The notes under the pieces: model-generated
Databases searched by the model: none
What the model was told of the DNA's origin: nothing
What the model saw: only the letters and a program-made list of their open reading frames with translations
Part shown: positions 1 to 12,300 of the stretch, piece by piece
Layout: every line of letters starts with the position of its first letter
How positions within the stretch are numbered: the stretch's first letter is position 1
Translations under genes and position numbers: made by a program
Source of the DNA: Sipunculus nudus
Lineage: Eukaryota > Annelida > Sipuncula > Golfingiida > Sipunculidae
Assembly: GCA_026874595.1 (NCBI GenBank)
Contig: CM049311.1
Coordinates: forward strand, 63,447,453-63,511,452
Length of the DNA stretch: 64,000 nucleotides
Direction: 5' to 3'

Positions 1-1377
1 GGTACCTGCAAAATTGCTCTTTGCAGGTCAGCAAAGACACTCTGAGTTCTTTGACCAGCATTTGAGACTTGTGAGAGATGGTTACACATATTGTGTCATT
101 ATCAGGGGATTGTAAGATGAGAAGGGGGGGGGGGGGGCACTTTTTGAGGTATACAAATATTTGTTAAAAATTAATTTTGAGAGGGCCCCAGGTGCTTATT
201 ATGTCAAAAATGTTATACTATGTTATACTTTTTCATTTAGTATATACTGTTTATATATCTCTTAAGTTATCATTATGTAAATTTTTGTTTGTATTTACCG
301 TATCCCAGATTTAAGAAATATTACATGTTCATGCTCATGAGACAGTTATGAATTTCAAAATTCATTTTACAAATGTTAAAAAAAAATTTGCTATTTGGAT
401 ATACTGAGTAAAATACAAAAAAACATGAACACAACAGAGTACAGGTGCTTTCCCATAATCATTGTTATTGTTACAGATGCTCTTTTATTGAGTGACATGG
501 GCGTAACTCGTGTTGTTGTTACATTTTATGTTTAATCCGTACTGGTTGAACTCTCATTGTCATGTGAGCCTTGGGTTTTCACGCCTGGTCGTGGGTAACG
601 TGATGAGCCTGGTGTGTAGAGACAAACAGCTATGTCTTTCTAGAGAATTCCTGAAACGTGTGTTGTGCAGGACCTTATAGACTGTTCGAGAAGTGGAAAA
701 TTCCCAGCTCGGGGTGTGAAGGTATATAAAGGGGCTGTTTTTTTAGAACCAGAGGGCAGAGAGCAGAGATTTTCCAGCAGACACAGCAGCGTGTGTCAGA
801 TTCTAAGACCTTATCTGACGAATGCGGCAATTATACATTTTCAAAGACTTTCTCCTGGATTTTATACATTTGGACTTCAGTTTACTTTCTGGGTTGTTGC
901 AAGAACTTTCCACAGGACTCTCATTCTCCGAGAGTTAACATTTAAAGGACTTATCGTGGTGACTGTATTGGTATCCAGGTAATCTGTACCATTATCTTTC
1001 TGTGTGATTGTATTGACTTATTGCTATAACACTGTTTTACTGTATAATTGTATTTATTTAGTGTATTGTATTGTTAGGGTTGTTTTAAGAATGAATTATA
1101 GTTATTTGTTAACAAAAAAACACCGACTTATTTGTTTATTCCCCTAGACATTTCACGCTGCCTAGTGTTACAGAATCTGATTTGTTTTTTATCTCCATTA
1201 CAAAATTTGTGTTCATCATGCATACGTGATCTGTTTATATTAGGTTCCGTAACATTATCTTCAGGGCAATGGTAGTTTCTAGTGATAGCACTGAAGTTCT
1301 TTCTGATTCTGATGACTACATATACACTGCATTCATCCCCAAGCTTCCATCCCATGAAACTGATACTCTTCTTGTAG
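1..1377. other. USP16: Upstream intronic DNA of USP16/45, no supported exon
   Basis: This stretch holds a G run at about 124-137 and AT-rich DNA, plus the TATA-containing island described separately. No earlier USP16 exon (Cys box, ZnF-UBP) could be read here. A short open frame at 1263-1430 is listed among the rejected items. Confidence 0.5.
665..982 (+). other. Unrecognised open stretch with a TATA box, in a USP16 intron or upstream DNA
   Basis: A 105-codon open stretch of no family I recognise. It is GC-richer than its surroundings, contains TATATAAAGG near 724-733, and ends at a donor-like TATCCAG|GTAATC (about 978). It could be a solo-LTR-like promoter fragment, an alternative first exon, or chance. 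A TGTTACA...TTAACA pair near 520 and 1105 resembles LTR ends, but I found no target duplication. Confidence 0.2.
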
Positions 1378-1672
1378 AAATTAGAGAAATCGAGGAAAGG
1401 CAAGAAAGATTTGGCAGCTGCCACAAATGAACAAGAAGGCAGTGGAGATGAACAACAAAGTGCTGAGGTCAGCTCAGAGGAGGCCAAAGATGACCAGCAG
1501 GAGAAAGGGGCTGCTGGAGGTAACAGGTCAGGAGGAGAGAAGGGATCCGGTGAAGAGAAAGGATCAGAGGAAGAGAAGGATTGTGGGGATGAGAAAGGAT
1601 CAGGGGAGGACAAAGGATCAGCCGAGGAGAGGGAGGAGAAGAGGTCACATAGCAATGGAGATGATGTTTCAG
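1378..1672 (+). CDS. USP16: USP16/45 exon: acidic linker
   Basis: The acceptor is a pyrimidine run plus TTGTAG ending at 1377, and the donor is TTTCAG|GTAAAG. The exon begins in phase 0 (AAA TTA GAG) and ends in phase 1. It encodes a basic KSRKGKKD stretch and then an imperfect tandem array of [13 protein letters not shown]-like units. This is the expected position of the disordered linker that splits the USP16 catalytic domain. The strand-opposite open frame here is only a shadow of the purine-rich repeat. Confidence 0.75.
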
Positions 1673-4600
1673 GTAAAGCGTCACAGCATCTCTTGAATAT
1701 TAGCTATTTGCTTTATGAAACTGTTCTTGTTTTTTGGAAGACTCGAAATGAAAAAAATTATATTTAATATAATTGTCTCATCCAAAGATCCTTTATTGTC
1801 TCCTGCTTCCTTGGAACGGGGGACATTGATTAAGGTTTGTCTGTCTGTCAGTCTTTCTGTCTGTCCCTCCCTCAGGTTTCATTTCCATGTGGTAACTTTC
1901 CCAAATATTATCCAATTTCATTCAAATTTTGGTCAGTGATTGCTCTCATGCATACCTTTGTTGGGATTTGTTTTAGAGTCTCCGTCTGAAAATTTATGAT
2001 CAGCAGCTCAAAAACAAAACAAAAAATTCCCTTCTGGTTCCAATTCACAACCAAAAATTATGACATCTGGAGACATCTACAGGGGGCAGTGAAAACTAAA
2101 ACATATTTATAAGTCAAGCAAGAGAACAAGAAGAAGCTGAAGGGGGGGACAAATTCCAGGAATTTGCTTGCTCTGATATGCAGTGCTGCTCTACATCATT
2201 GTTTTATGATTAACCCTGGCTTGTAAGATTCTGAGTAGGAGAACCCTTTGGAATCATATACCATAGATTCAGAAATATTAGTTGGGATTTTATTTCAGTG
2301 GGTTTTTTTTATCAAGGTTATCCACAAATTCATGATTCCAAATGATGAAACACTAACACAATTAGAGAATATATAGACGGGAGCTGGTGGTAACTATTTT
2401 ATGAATGCCATTGTTAAATATAGTCAATATAGTACGATCAAGTGAGGGTTTCATTTTTCTGTGGATGTTGTATAATAACTAAGAGCCAATGAATCAGCCG
2501 GCACGTTTCGGTCATGGTTAATTAATTTCTTTGTTAGGCTCAGGCTGGCGAAGCTTGTTTGTTTAACACTGACCAATTGACCGAGTGCACACCCACCATG
2601 TGGTAAGCATCTCAGTCGAGCCACAGGTGTATCACATGTGCATGTTCTCGTCGTCATTGCAACAATGTTTCCATAAATAAACCACGAATTGCTTAAATTT
2701 CCTTTCTCTTTTCATGAATTTAAATACCCCTCCATGTGTTTTGCTCAAATCCCACAAAATTTTAAGAAAACAAAATTATCTGAATCTACATTAAATGATT
2801 TCTGTAAACATTACAACTTTTATAGAAGTCCATATATTTTCCTTAGTTTAAGGGATAGTCAGGGGGGAGCAAAGAGAGGGGAGATATATATCTGTGTTTA
2901 CAACTGACAAAACAAACTCGTTCTAGTTCTTTCTGTGTATGAGTTTCACAGTTATAATGTGTAAACATGCTTTTACAGATGCTGATGTAGAAGATAATGT
3001 GGAGCTGGATGCTGCTAGGAATCCGTATCACTGTCTGCAGCAGTCTGATGATGCTGAACAAACAGGCAGGCAGACAGCAACAGAAATTAAACCTTGTTCT
3101 TTAAATTCAAGCCAGCATGTACCCAACGAAAATACTACAAACTCTGATGCAGATACAGATAAGGTTAAATCAAGCCAAACTGAGACTCAATCTGCTAGTC
3201 AGAAAGACAACTCTGGTACTGAAAATAGTGAGAAAACTGAAGTTCATATACAAAATAGTAAAGATAAAACAAGGAACAGTTATAACGGGGCTGCTGGTAG
3301 TGATATTAATGTACTGACTCAGGGTATGTCAGACCTGTCATTGAACACTGAACAGCAGAGCAAAGATGATACTGGGTACGGGACTTGCAAAGCCTCTGAC
3401 AGCCCTCCTGTCAATCATTCCAGTGAGCACATCGATCGCAGGGACTCAGCTTGTGCTAATGATAGTGCCAGGTCAAAAAATGATACCACGCATCAGAAAA
3501 GAAAAAAAGTCAAGTTTCTTCAGGAAGTGGCAATCAAAGCATTAAATACACTTGCCTCCCGCTACCACTCGTCAGCTCATGAATGTTCTGTCTTGTCTTG
3601 CTTACATCAGTTCACTGCAGCAGAGCTGTTGACAGGACCAAATAGGTTTGGATGTGAGCACTGCACAAAAGCTAGGAGATTATCACAAGGTGATTAATAG
3701 TAATCCATTTTGTCTTCTTGGATATAATTTGACAGACTTAGCCAAATCAATACAGCAAACAAATTGTCCAGTTCTAGATTCTACTTAAATAATTCAGCTA
3801 TCATTTCATTACCCAAATTCCATTATCCTCACATACCCATAAATCCATTCTGAGTGCATTACTCATGATTCAGTTTGCCATACAATACCTTTATATTTAG
3901 GACATAAGTAAACAATTAATGAAAAATGTAACCATTTGACGTTGGTGTATGCCAGCTGTAGGGTATTTGTGTAACACAAGTTACCAGTTTTCAAGTGGGT
4001 GGCTAATGGTCTCATGTTGCACAGAGTTTCCTTAAAGTTTACAGGATCATAAAAAGAAGTCACTTGTAGTAATTATACTTATGGAAAAAGCAGTATGCGG
4101 TGTATGCCTCTGAAAATCCTGAATAGTTAAATTTACTGTGCAATTAAACTTTTCACTTTTCATGAAGATTAGCTTGAAATGTACACAATACTGGGTACAT
4201 TACATGCAATTTTGAGTTGACATTTAATAAACACTTGGTTGTGTTTTAGGTAAAGAAGAGACTGTGTATTGTAATGCCAGCAAACAGTTGCTCATCTTTG
4301 CTCCACCAGCAGTTCTTACTCTCCACCTCAAAAGATTTCAACAGGTATTCAGTCTTTTTATACACCTGTAAAGTATATCAAGGCTAAAAATTATGAATAT
4401 TGTCTTTTATGGATGTCTTAATATGTAAATTATGCAGAACGGTCATCGAAAGGGCTTCGTCACAGATTACTATTGTGGTTCAGGATTATTTATGATTTAT
4501 GGATCAGTTTTTCATCGGATGCTTACATTATGTTTTTTTTTTCAGAGTGGCTTTTCTCTGCGCAAAGTTAGTCGGCATGTTGAATTCCCATTGGTTCTGG

Positions 4601-6100
4601 ATTTGGCACCTTACTGCAGTGCCCTCTGCCAGGTAAGTGAAGAAATGATATTTTCAAATGATACAATTATGCTGAAATACAACATTAATTAAAACCTGTC
4701 TGTCCATCAGTAATAATGTCCAAGGAATAATCCATTATATTTTGGAGTTTAATTTTTTTTTTGTCCCCGGCTTTGTAGAACAGGGGACATTGATTTTGGT
4801 TTGTCTGTCTGTCCCTCTGTCTGGCAAAAACAAAATTATTATATTTTGGTCAAATTTCTCAATGAGTTTTTGTTTTTATTCACCTACAGATGTCTCCACA
4901 TGTCATAGTGGATTTTGGTCCTATTTCTCAATTTGTTTTTGTTTTTATGTTCGCCTGCAGATGTCTCCACATGTCATAGTGGATTTGTTTAAGTTTTCAT
5001 GTGCCCTCAAGATTTCCACCACATATCATAATTTTGGTTGCTTATCAAGCTTGAAAGACAACTAGAGCCCAAAGTGGGGGACATTAATTCCACGAATTTG
5101 CTTATTTGTAAGGATTCTTAACTGTTATGCAATAAGTTTATCCCTTATGAGCTAAAACTATTTACTTGTAACAGAGGATTCCTTGGCCCTTGTGAAAAAA
5201 GCTCAGTAGTTTAACAGTTGAGTTTTTGTGAGCTGTGCCACATTTTCCTGTGTGCCACACCTAAGTTTTATGTGTCCTGGCTGAGGTGAGTATGTGATCT
5301 CTGAATACCTTTCTAGTTAGGAACAGGGAATAGTAAATGATTTTGTGAATACTGAAATGTTATTTTAATCACCGTTATTATTAATATTGTTAACATTGTT
5401 ATTTTTATTGTGCATTCATAAAGCACTCATCCAGCAGACTTCTCACATGTGCTGATACAATAAAACTTAAATATTGAAAGTTAAACCCATAAAAATCAAT
5501 ACAGTGGAACCTGTCTCAATCATCTCCAGTCTGATAAGACCACCTGTCTATCAAGACCACCGTAAAGTGAACCAAAAGCATTCACATTTGTTATAACTGA
5601 CCTGTCTGATATGACCAATTATGAATCAACACCACTATCTGCCAATCCCATGGGTGGTCTCATTATACATGTGTCACTTTAGTACAACAATCAATGAAAA
5701 CCTGTACCATTTTAAATATACCTTGCAGGGTGTCAGGCCAGGGCAGAAGCGAGTCCTCTATTCACTGTATGGTATTGTGGAGCATTCAGGGCATCTGAGT
5801 GGAGGTCATTACACGGCTTACGTCAAGGTCAGACCTAACGGCAGCACAGAGCATATACAAGCCTTCCTCCAGCAGATGGAGATCAATAGTTCAAAGCTCT
5901 ATCACTTACTAGAGAAGGTTTATAAAGAACAGAGGGATGACATTACTCACAGGACTGACTCTGCTGATGGAGAGGAAGGCTCCGTGGCACCACCTTCTGG
6001 GAAGTGGTTTTACATCAGTGATACAAGAGTCACTGATGCCAATGAGCAGAACGTCCTCCGTTGCCAGGCGTACTTATTATTTTATGAAAGAATTTATTGA
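1378..6100 (+). CDS. USP16: Ubiquitin carboxyl-terminal hydrolase 16/45, C-terminal part (5 exons; 5' end outside window)
   Basis: This is a cysteine protease that removes ubiquitin; the vertebrate relatives USP16 and USP45 act on histone H2A and on DNA-repair substrates. Five exons (1378-1672, 2979-3689, 4250-4344, 4546-4632, 5729-6100) join in frame to 1560 nt, or 519 residues plus stop. In order they give a Lys/Glu-rich low-complexity linker, a long polar insert, a Cys pair followed by CEHC (USP zinc-ribbon type), the block [23 protein letters not shown], the His box [10 protein letters not shown] with the catalytic His, WFYISDTRV with the acidic residue, and the family-typical ending [10 protein letters not shown]. 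The catalytic Cys box and the N-terminal ZnF-UBP domain would lie upstream of the window. Invertebrates usually have one gene for the vertebrate USP16/USP45 pair, so I do not separate the two. The family call is very secure; the exact paralogue is not. Confidence 0.93.
1796..2170 (+). repeat. Dispersed repeat, GGGGACATT family, copy 1
   Basis: The repeat starts TTGTC-CCTGCTT, followed by GGGGGACATTGATT and TGTCTGTCTGTC. It ends GGGGGACAAATTCCAGGAAT followed by TTGCTTG. Two other copies with the same start and end lie at 4761-5104 and 51951-52354. It sits in a USP16 intron. Confidence 0.7.
2979..3689 (+). CDS. USP16: USP16/45 exon: polar insert and zinc-ribbon start
   Basis: The acceptor TTTTACAG ends at 2978 and the donor CACAAG|GTGATT follows 3689. 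The exon enters in phase 1 and leaves in phase 1, and is 711 nt long. About 170 residues are Ser/Thr/Asp/Lys-rich and look disordered. Then come a basic KRKKVKF stretch, the [18 protein letters not shown] block, and the CEHC half of the zinc ribbon, which match USP16/USP45. Confidence 0.88.
4250..4344 (+). CDS. USP16: USP16/45 exon: LTLHLKRF block
   Basis: The acceptor GTGTTTTAG ends at 4249 and the donor CAACAG|GTATTC follows 4344. The phase-1 join makes [13 protein letters not shown], and the exon then encodes [15 protein letters not shown], one of the most conserved USP-family segments. Confidence 0.92.
4546..4632 (+). CDS. USP16: USP16/45 exon: [13 protein letters not shown] block
   Basis: The acceptor is a long T tract plus TTTCAG ending at 4545, and the donor is GCCAG|GTAAGTG. 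The exon is 87 nt, phase 0 on both sides, and encodes SGFSLRKV to YCSALCQ, which matches the USP16/45 segment after LKRFQQ. Confidence 0.9.
4761..5104 (+). repeat. Dispersed repeat, GGGGACATT family, copy 2
   Basis: It has the same start (TTGTCCCC, GGGGACATTGATTTTGG, TCTGTCTGTC) and end (GGGGGACATTAATTCC, GAATTTGCTT) as copies 1 and 3. It has an internal near-duplication of the TCGCCTGCAGATGTCTCCAC-type segment (about 4880-4985). It lies in the last USP16 intron. Confidence 0.7.
5729..6100 (+). CDS. USP16: USP16/45 terminal exon with catalytic His box
   Basis: The acceptor CCTTGCAG ends at 5728, phase 0. The exon encodes [12 protein letters not shown], the His box [11 protein letters not shown], a variable insert of about 50 residues, WFYISDTRV and [10 protein letters not shown], then TGA-free sequence up to the stop at 6098-6100. 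The open frame can be extended upstream to 5621, but that part is intron with no homology. Confidence 0.95.
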   Translation, partial: GVRPGQKRVLYSLYGIVEHSGHLSGGHYTAYVKVRPNGSTEHIQAFLQQMEINSSKLYHLLEKVYKEQRDDITHRTDSADGEEGSVAPPSGKWFYISDTRVTDANEQNVLRCQAYLLFYERIY

Positions 6101-7340
6101 TAGTTTGTAAAATGTGTGGAGCTCAATGAATTTATTAATGTATGCCATGTGTTACTAGGTAACTTTATTTATGCATTAATAGAATGGCAGGTTCCATATT
6201 AGGACGTTGTTGACTTGAAGTTAAATTTGTTCATAGTGTGGCAGGTGGACTGTCCCCATGTCTGCAGGTCTTACTGTTTATATAATAGGAAGAGACACTG
6301 TTATCATTTACATGGACTCATTATAAACATGTTTCTACTGGCAATGTAGCTGTTCTGAGGTTATCAATGCTTAGACTGATGTCCCACGTATGGAGGGTTT
6401 ATCTAGCATTGAGACCATCATGCAGATAGCCTTTTAGTGCTATATTTTGCGGCTGGGCGACCTGCATTCAATTTCCATATAAGAAATCACATGCTGCAGG
6501 CCCACTTGACCATAAGTCATGACGACCTGCACCATCCCACATGTTTGACCCTCAGAAAGTGCTGACATCAATGTATTTAAAAATTCTCTAAAAAGGGTCC
6601 TATGCACTATCCAAACAGGGACCTGTGCATGCTGAAAGGGGAAGTTTAATTTTTCCGGACCTGGAACCTGTGTAGGGACTGCACATGTGGATAATCACTC
6701 ATAGTCTGTATAGTGCATGGTGGCAAATGAATTTATAATCATGGATTATAAGGGCTGCCACAGTTGAATAATTTATAATTCAGAGGTCATTATTGGAATC
6801 ATGATTCTGTGTGCAAATGGATAATTGCATTCATTATAAAAGTCATATTTAATTAGAGCAAAGTTCCTATATAATGACAACAATTGCAGTACCATATGAT
6901 TTTCATACTTAAATTATTATGTCACAAGTAAATCTTGACAAGATAGTTCATTAGAATTAATTTTAGGCTTTCTCATTAATTTAGATACAAAGAATAATTG
7001 AAGTCATATTTATGTTTAACTAGGGGAGTAAGGAGATCCTTTGGTTATTTCTGTGAAAAAAATGAACTAACACTTGACAGAATGCATTGACCAGTGATTT
7101 TAAGGAGTCTGGTCTCTTGTTGACCAGCTTGGTCAAATGTTTAATTACTTCATCACTTGTATTTCTTATTTACATTTCATGTGATCTGCTAGAGAGATGC
7201 CTGATGGACATGAACAACATCAGTGTCACATTTGTTGGGGCATCAAAAATGTCTCAGAAATTTCCATGTTAAATTGATTTTTAAATGTCATTTATAATGG
7301 GTGCTAAATGTTATGGTTACAGTGTTTAACTAATAAAAGA
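6101..7340 (+). other. USP16: Probable USP16/45 3' UTR
   Basis: No coding signal follows the stop. The first canonical AATAAA after the stop is at 7332-7337 (AACTAATAAAAG), followed within about 20 nt by GT-rich TTGTATGGTTTGCT, as expected of a cleavage site. A second AATAAA lies at 7457-7462. The UTR extent is inferred. Confidence 0.4.
7332..7337 (+). terminator. Candidate polyadenylation signal AATAAA for USP16/45
   Basis: First canonical hexamer downstream of the stop, with a GT-rich element just after it. Not tested against transcripts. Confidence 0.35.
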
Positions 7341-7462
7341 ACGACATTGTATGGTTTGCTACCTACAACACAGTAAGTACAGTTACAGTTTAGCCTATAG
7401 GATCTTTGTTGGTGAAGGCATAATACACACATACATGTATATAACATTAAACAGAAAATAAA

Positions 7463-10400
7463 TTTTCATCTTCAAGCTTAAAAGTAGTGAAAGTGGTCCA
7501 TATACAAAAGGGGTGTTGCCACCCGTTACTTTAGAATATCCTTTATTTTACTACAGTATACAAAGTCCAGGTAACATCTCACGAAACACACTGAACACGA
7601 GAAAGTTCTGAAGATAGGTTTCCAGAATGTGACAAATCTGACCAAAACCTGGACCATCCAGCCACCACGTTGACTTTTTCACCCATGTTCTCAAATCGGA
7701 GACCACCAAACTGGCTCAGTTTCATAAACAGTATATAATTAGGTCATAACCTCAGCTACTCAGTACAACTGTACCCTACACAAACTTATTTATTCAATTT
7801 TTTCACTACACTGATTTGGTCCTCACATTTTATATAACTTGCAAGTACAGGGTATGACCAGATAAAACGATGGAGACTTGTACTTAATTCCTCTTCCCAG
7901 TAGAATCTGTTCATTCAATTATGTATTCTTATTAAAGTGACAAAATTAGCATGGTTATGGTACCTCCCTCAAGTTTTCATATACAGCGAGACATTGTGGG
8001 TGGGGGGTAGATGTGGAGAATGTTATCTGTTATGTGACTGTAAGGTTACAAATACTGTTGTATTTGTGAAAAAATATAATAAATAAAAAATGAGTCAATT
8101 AATGTGAAGAGCTATATGTTGTAATTCCATGGAATCAATTTCAAATCACATTTCTTTTCAAACAACCTCCAAATACAATGAATTGCCATAACAGAATTTG
8201 ATTTGGGGAATATGTTTAATATATTGAGATTTGTTCTGTGTTTCATATTGAGGTTCATGTTTAAATATTCTTAAATCTAAATACATATATATTGACATCA
8301 CATAACACAATGCTAAAGTTATACTTAAAATATTAACTGAACTATTTTTACAGTAGACCTGTATTCTTACTGATTTTATCTAGTTTACAGACAAGCATAC
8401 ATAGACAGGCCCAAAGAAACAACAGAGATGAGAAGGAAGTGATGGAAAGGTTCTTTGAATGTAGAAAGGATTTAGTATTACACAGATTTGTATCAGCTTT
8501 GATTAGAATATAAAGATGTTTTGTTTTTAAAGCATGCATGTGCCATACATGTTAAATCTTGTAAACATATTTAGAATACTGCAAAGGTACATCTATCTCT
8601 GTATAATGTTGAATATATGTAAATCTAGTCATCTTGCAAGTAATTGTTAGGTTGTACACCAGGAAATATAAAATGTGTAGAGAAATGTTCTTGTCTGTGA
8701 AAATATGCTGGGTGATTCATTTGAGTGTAACTCAGTAAAGCTTCCCTCTACCTCAGCTCAGGTTATGTTGATATTATTGACAGAATCTGCATGTGACCAA
8801 ATTTCATTGAACATTTTTCACTTGCATAATAAATATATGTTCAGCTATTTGGAGCCAATTCTGTAGCAAAGACATATTTTAAGAAGTTTATTTATTGTGT
8901 TTACTCATGTAAAGGAGCAAATGGACACAAACCCTGAACCCCTATATATTTCATGTACTGTTATGACCACCATCCAAGTGAATGAAGAAAATTTAGAAAC
9001 AGCATTTTTCACATAATCTGAATTTGGTTTACTGTGCCATAAAATAAAGCTGAAAGACAATTGTCCTTCTTGCTGCACTTGATAATTGAGGATTTGATTT
9101 TTGTTCCAAGGACAAGATGTTTGTGTTATTAAGTAATGTGTCAGCGAGCATTCAGCTTTTGTGATATGGTGGTGGTGCCAGGAGGTGTGGATTTCAAAGC
9201 AAAAAGTGATAACTAATAAAACCAGAGGCTGATAATGAGCTTGAAATTGCACAGTTAGGGTAAATCTTTACCTTAATTGATAAGGAGCACCACCTAGTGA
9301 CATTACTTTGAAATTATTCATTTGGTCACTGATATTGCAAAACATTTCTGGGTAATCATATAATTTGCTGGAAAATAAAATAAATTAACACGAATAGGAA
9401 AATAATTCTGTCTCAGATGTTAGTTCCTTTCAGTCTCCAGCACAAGGTTAATAAGAAATATTCAATAATTGCAAATGGGGGGAAAAAGCTTGGTGGCGCC
9501 ATTAAATGTCGTTAATATCTGGTCAATACTCTCATGTTCCATTCAGTATGATACTAATATTGAGAAAAAATGTTAGGGCAGTGGCTCCTTCGTTGAAAAT
9601 CACAAAATGTTTTTTTAACGCAAATTTTCTGTTTCTTTTATGACCTTTTGAGAGATAGTGTTTAAAAGTGTAGTTAAGGATTTATGTGTTGATGTGAGGT
9701 ACAGGATTAGTATTTAAAATCAAAATTGGAAGTTCCAGTTTCATTTATCACATCTTCATTATGAGAGATAAGGCCATGAAGAGGGCTAAAAGAAAAGAAA
9801 CCTCTGTATGTAAGTATATATATAAGCCACATTAATACGTGAAAGATTCTACAGCAATGCAGATTTGGTCCAAAAGACACTTGTTTAATTATTCTTGTTA
9901 AGTTTTTGCATAATCGTCTGAAAGGGCTACGGAAAATTATCCTGAAATAACCATGGTTTTAGGATTATTTAAGTTTGATATCGCTGATTGGTACATGTGA
10001 TCTGTGTCATTTTACAGTTCAGATATTGAGTCATTGTAAAACCGGCATACCTCTCAACATCGATCCTCAAAGCTTCCTGATTAAACATTACATGTCAAGG
10101 TCTTGTGTCGTCTTTATCTTTTATTTCCTGGTATTAGTTGCAATATTACCAGGTTGATTGGTCTTCGGTCATTTTCTTTTGCAAGTTCTTTATAATTGGG
10201 TTTCGACTAACTGGCCTTTTCAAGTCGAGCATACAGGTTTCTTGTTATCAGGGCTTCCACTCGCTCCACTGTTAGATTTCCTTTGATTTTAGATCTTCTT
10301 TAATTTCCTGTATTTCCAGATTTATTACCGTAACCCCTCTTAATTTCCTAAAGTTAATTACTGAGCAACTACAATCACGATATAATTGTTATTATTGTAT

Positions 10401-11030
10401 CGTTGTTGCACAGACCTTGTAAAATTTAAGATATTCCGTTCTTTGTAGTTTACATGCAGGTGTTAAGTCCTACAGATCCATGCAGATACCTAAATTATCA
10501 TTCTTAAACAATCAAGCAGAACTTTGAGAACTTAAGGTCATAGTATGCAATCCTTACAAACAAAGCTGTGCAGTGAAATCTTCTATATGTTTCCCGTATT
10601 TTGTTTGAAGTTCCTATAGTTTTTCAGGTGCACATTTAAAATTCCTATATTTCTTCATTAGCCTGGTTGATGGTGGTATGGACATATTGCCTTGACTTCT
10701 GTTACTCCATATTTAAGATCACTCAATGGAGTTTTTATCAAGACATTGCCTAAGAAAGGTTCAAGTTCTTCCTTTTCAACTCGCCCATGAGCTATATAGT
10801 GGGGAACCCCGTCAACCAGTCTTTTCAAGTTCATGTAAAAGTTTACTTTTTGGTATCAAATTAAAGCTTAGGTTCTCATCGACAATTTTAGTCCGAGTGG
10901 ACAACGATCAGTCCACTAGGGGGCGTTTTGGGACTTTATGAACTTAAAGCCTTAAGTATAGGAGAAAAATGGGTATAATCGTGCAACTGATGGTGTATGA
11001 GTATCAGACGAATGTGTATTATCTGAAAGC
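7463..11030. other. Intergenic AT-rich DNA, no gene seen
   Basis: Only short unsupported open frames. One GGTGGCGCCATT motif (9492-9503) is a variant of the 12-bp palindrome discussed in the findings. Nothing else is recognisable. Confidence 0.5.
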
Positions 11031-11039
11031 CTATTCAAT

Positions 11040-11670
11040 ATAAGAAAAAAATCGTAACCGTTAGACCTAGAAGCTTCTAACTGTACATCAAGGGAGGCCA
11101 TTCTTTTTGGAAAACTGAAATTAAGTCATGTTGTCCTAAATTTTGCAAACTACAGGCTGAAAACATGATTTGAGTACTCTGTCAGTCGGATGGCCGATGG
11201 GGCACAAATTGTATCCGCTAGGCCTAGAATCTTCTAACGGTACACCCATTTTTTTCTCTATTTTTAGACCTTCAGATAAACAGTTCCTCTATTAAAAGGG
11301 CACGAACCGTACCGTTAGACCTAGAAACTTATAACTGTACATCAAGCGAGGTCCAAGGCCAGTGTCCATAGAAACCTAAAAATTTGGTCATTGAGACGTA
11401 TATTTTGCGAACTACAGGCTACAAAACATGACTTTGAGCACTCGGTCAGTCGGATGGGACACAAATTGTATCCGCTAAGCCTAGAATCTTCTAAAATGAC
11501 ATTCAGGCAGGTCCTGTGTAAATCTGCATGGAACCCTGAAATTACGTCATGGTGACATGTTACTGGCCAAAAATATTTAAAGCAACCAGACAGACATGGT
11601 ACAAAACTTTACTGTTGGACCTAGAATCTTCTGTCTTGACATCCACGAATGTTCTTTAAAATGTGCATGG
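11040..11670 (+). repeat. Degenerate internal repeats (GTTAGACCTAGAA..CTTCTAAC)
   Basis: The phrase ACCGTTAGACCTAGAANCTT plus CTAACTGTACATC recurs with changes at about 11055, 11212, 11308, 11470 and 11608. The wording resembles the AGCTCAG-start repeat family of 41-63 kb (cf. AAACCGTAAGACCTAGGAA), so this is probably an old relative. A TTTTTAGCTCACCTGACTGC segment follows at 11677, and a TAGCGTCATGGCCCATGGG ending lies near 11862. Confidence 0.45.
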
Positions 11671-12099
11671 TCATTTTTAGCTCACCTGACTGCATACAAA
11701 AAGGCTAGATTTCATAGGAATGGCTGGACATATTATCATATAACTTTTCCTTCTTGTCGATTTTAAAGAATTTTAATAGATACAGTTGCATGGGGATACC
11801 ACCTATTCAATTTGGCATTCAGATGATAAAATTCCTTTTGTTAATGTCTTCCAGTCAGCTTAGCGTCATGGCCCATGGGTCACTTGTTATGCCAAGTCTC
11901 ACATACTTTCACAAAATTTAAAGAAATCATCAAGACGTATGAAGGAAAATATTAAGAAACTTTGTTGAAACATGTTTTATTCCCCTATAAAAAATGAGGG
12001 CGGATTGCCCCTCCTATAAAGTGCCATCTTGAAACAAGGCCCCTATCATTATAAACATATTTATTTTACATGGATTGTTCAAATAATTATTATAATTAA

Positions 12100-12300
12100 T
12101 CCAGGCAGTCTCCATGGCTCAGGTGTTGGCCTTCGGTAGTGTTTTCAGGTGGAGGAAACCGGAGAATCCGGGAAACCATCGGCACTTGACGGGCCACTAC
12201 AACTCGCCCACATGGCCACGCCGGAGATCCCTGGTTTTCAGCGGTGAAAGCCGAGAGTTTTACCCCTCGACCGTCGAGGCCACAGTTCAATGTTGTTTAG
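12100..12300 (-). repeat. tRNA-derived SINE-like element
   Basis: Read on the minus strand, the segment begins GGCCTCGACGGTCGAGGGG, like a tRNA D-arm/A-box. This is followed about 40 nt later by CCAGGGATCTCCGG (weak B-box) and then a non-tRNA body with GGTTTCCTCCACCTG. It is much GC-richer than its flanks. The tRNA source and family are not identified. Confidence 0.4.

Noticed and set aside
1263-1430. Plus-strand frame with SDSTEVLSDSDDY, just before and into the first USP16 exon
   Set aside because: It looks acidic and protein-like, but it is out of frame with the exon that joins correctly to the rest of USP16, and I see no donor to connect it.
1128-1655. 175-codon minus-strand open frame
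   Set aside because: It is the reverse shadow of the Glu/Lys-rich USP16 linker exon; Ser/Pro-rich composition follows from the purine repeat.
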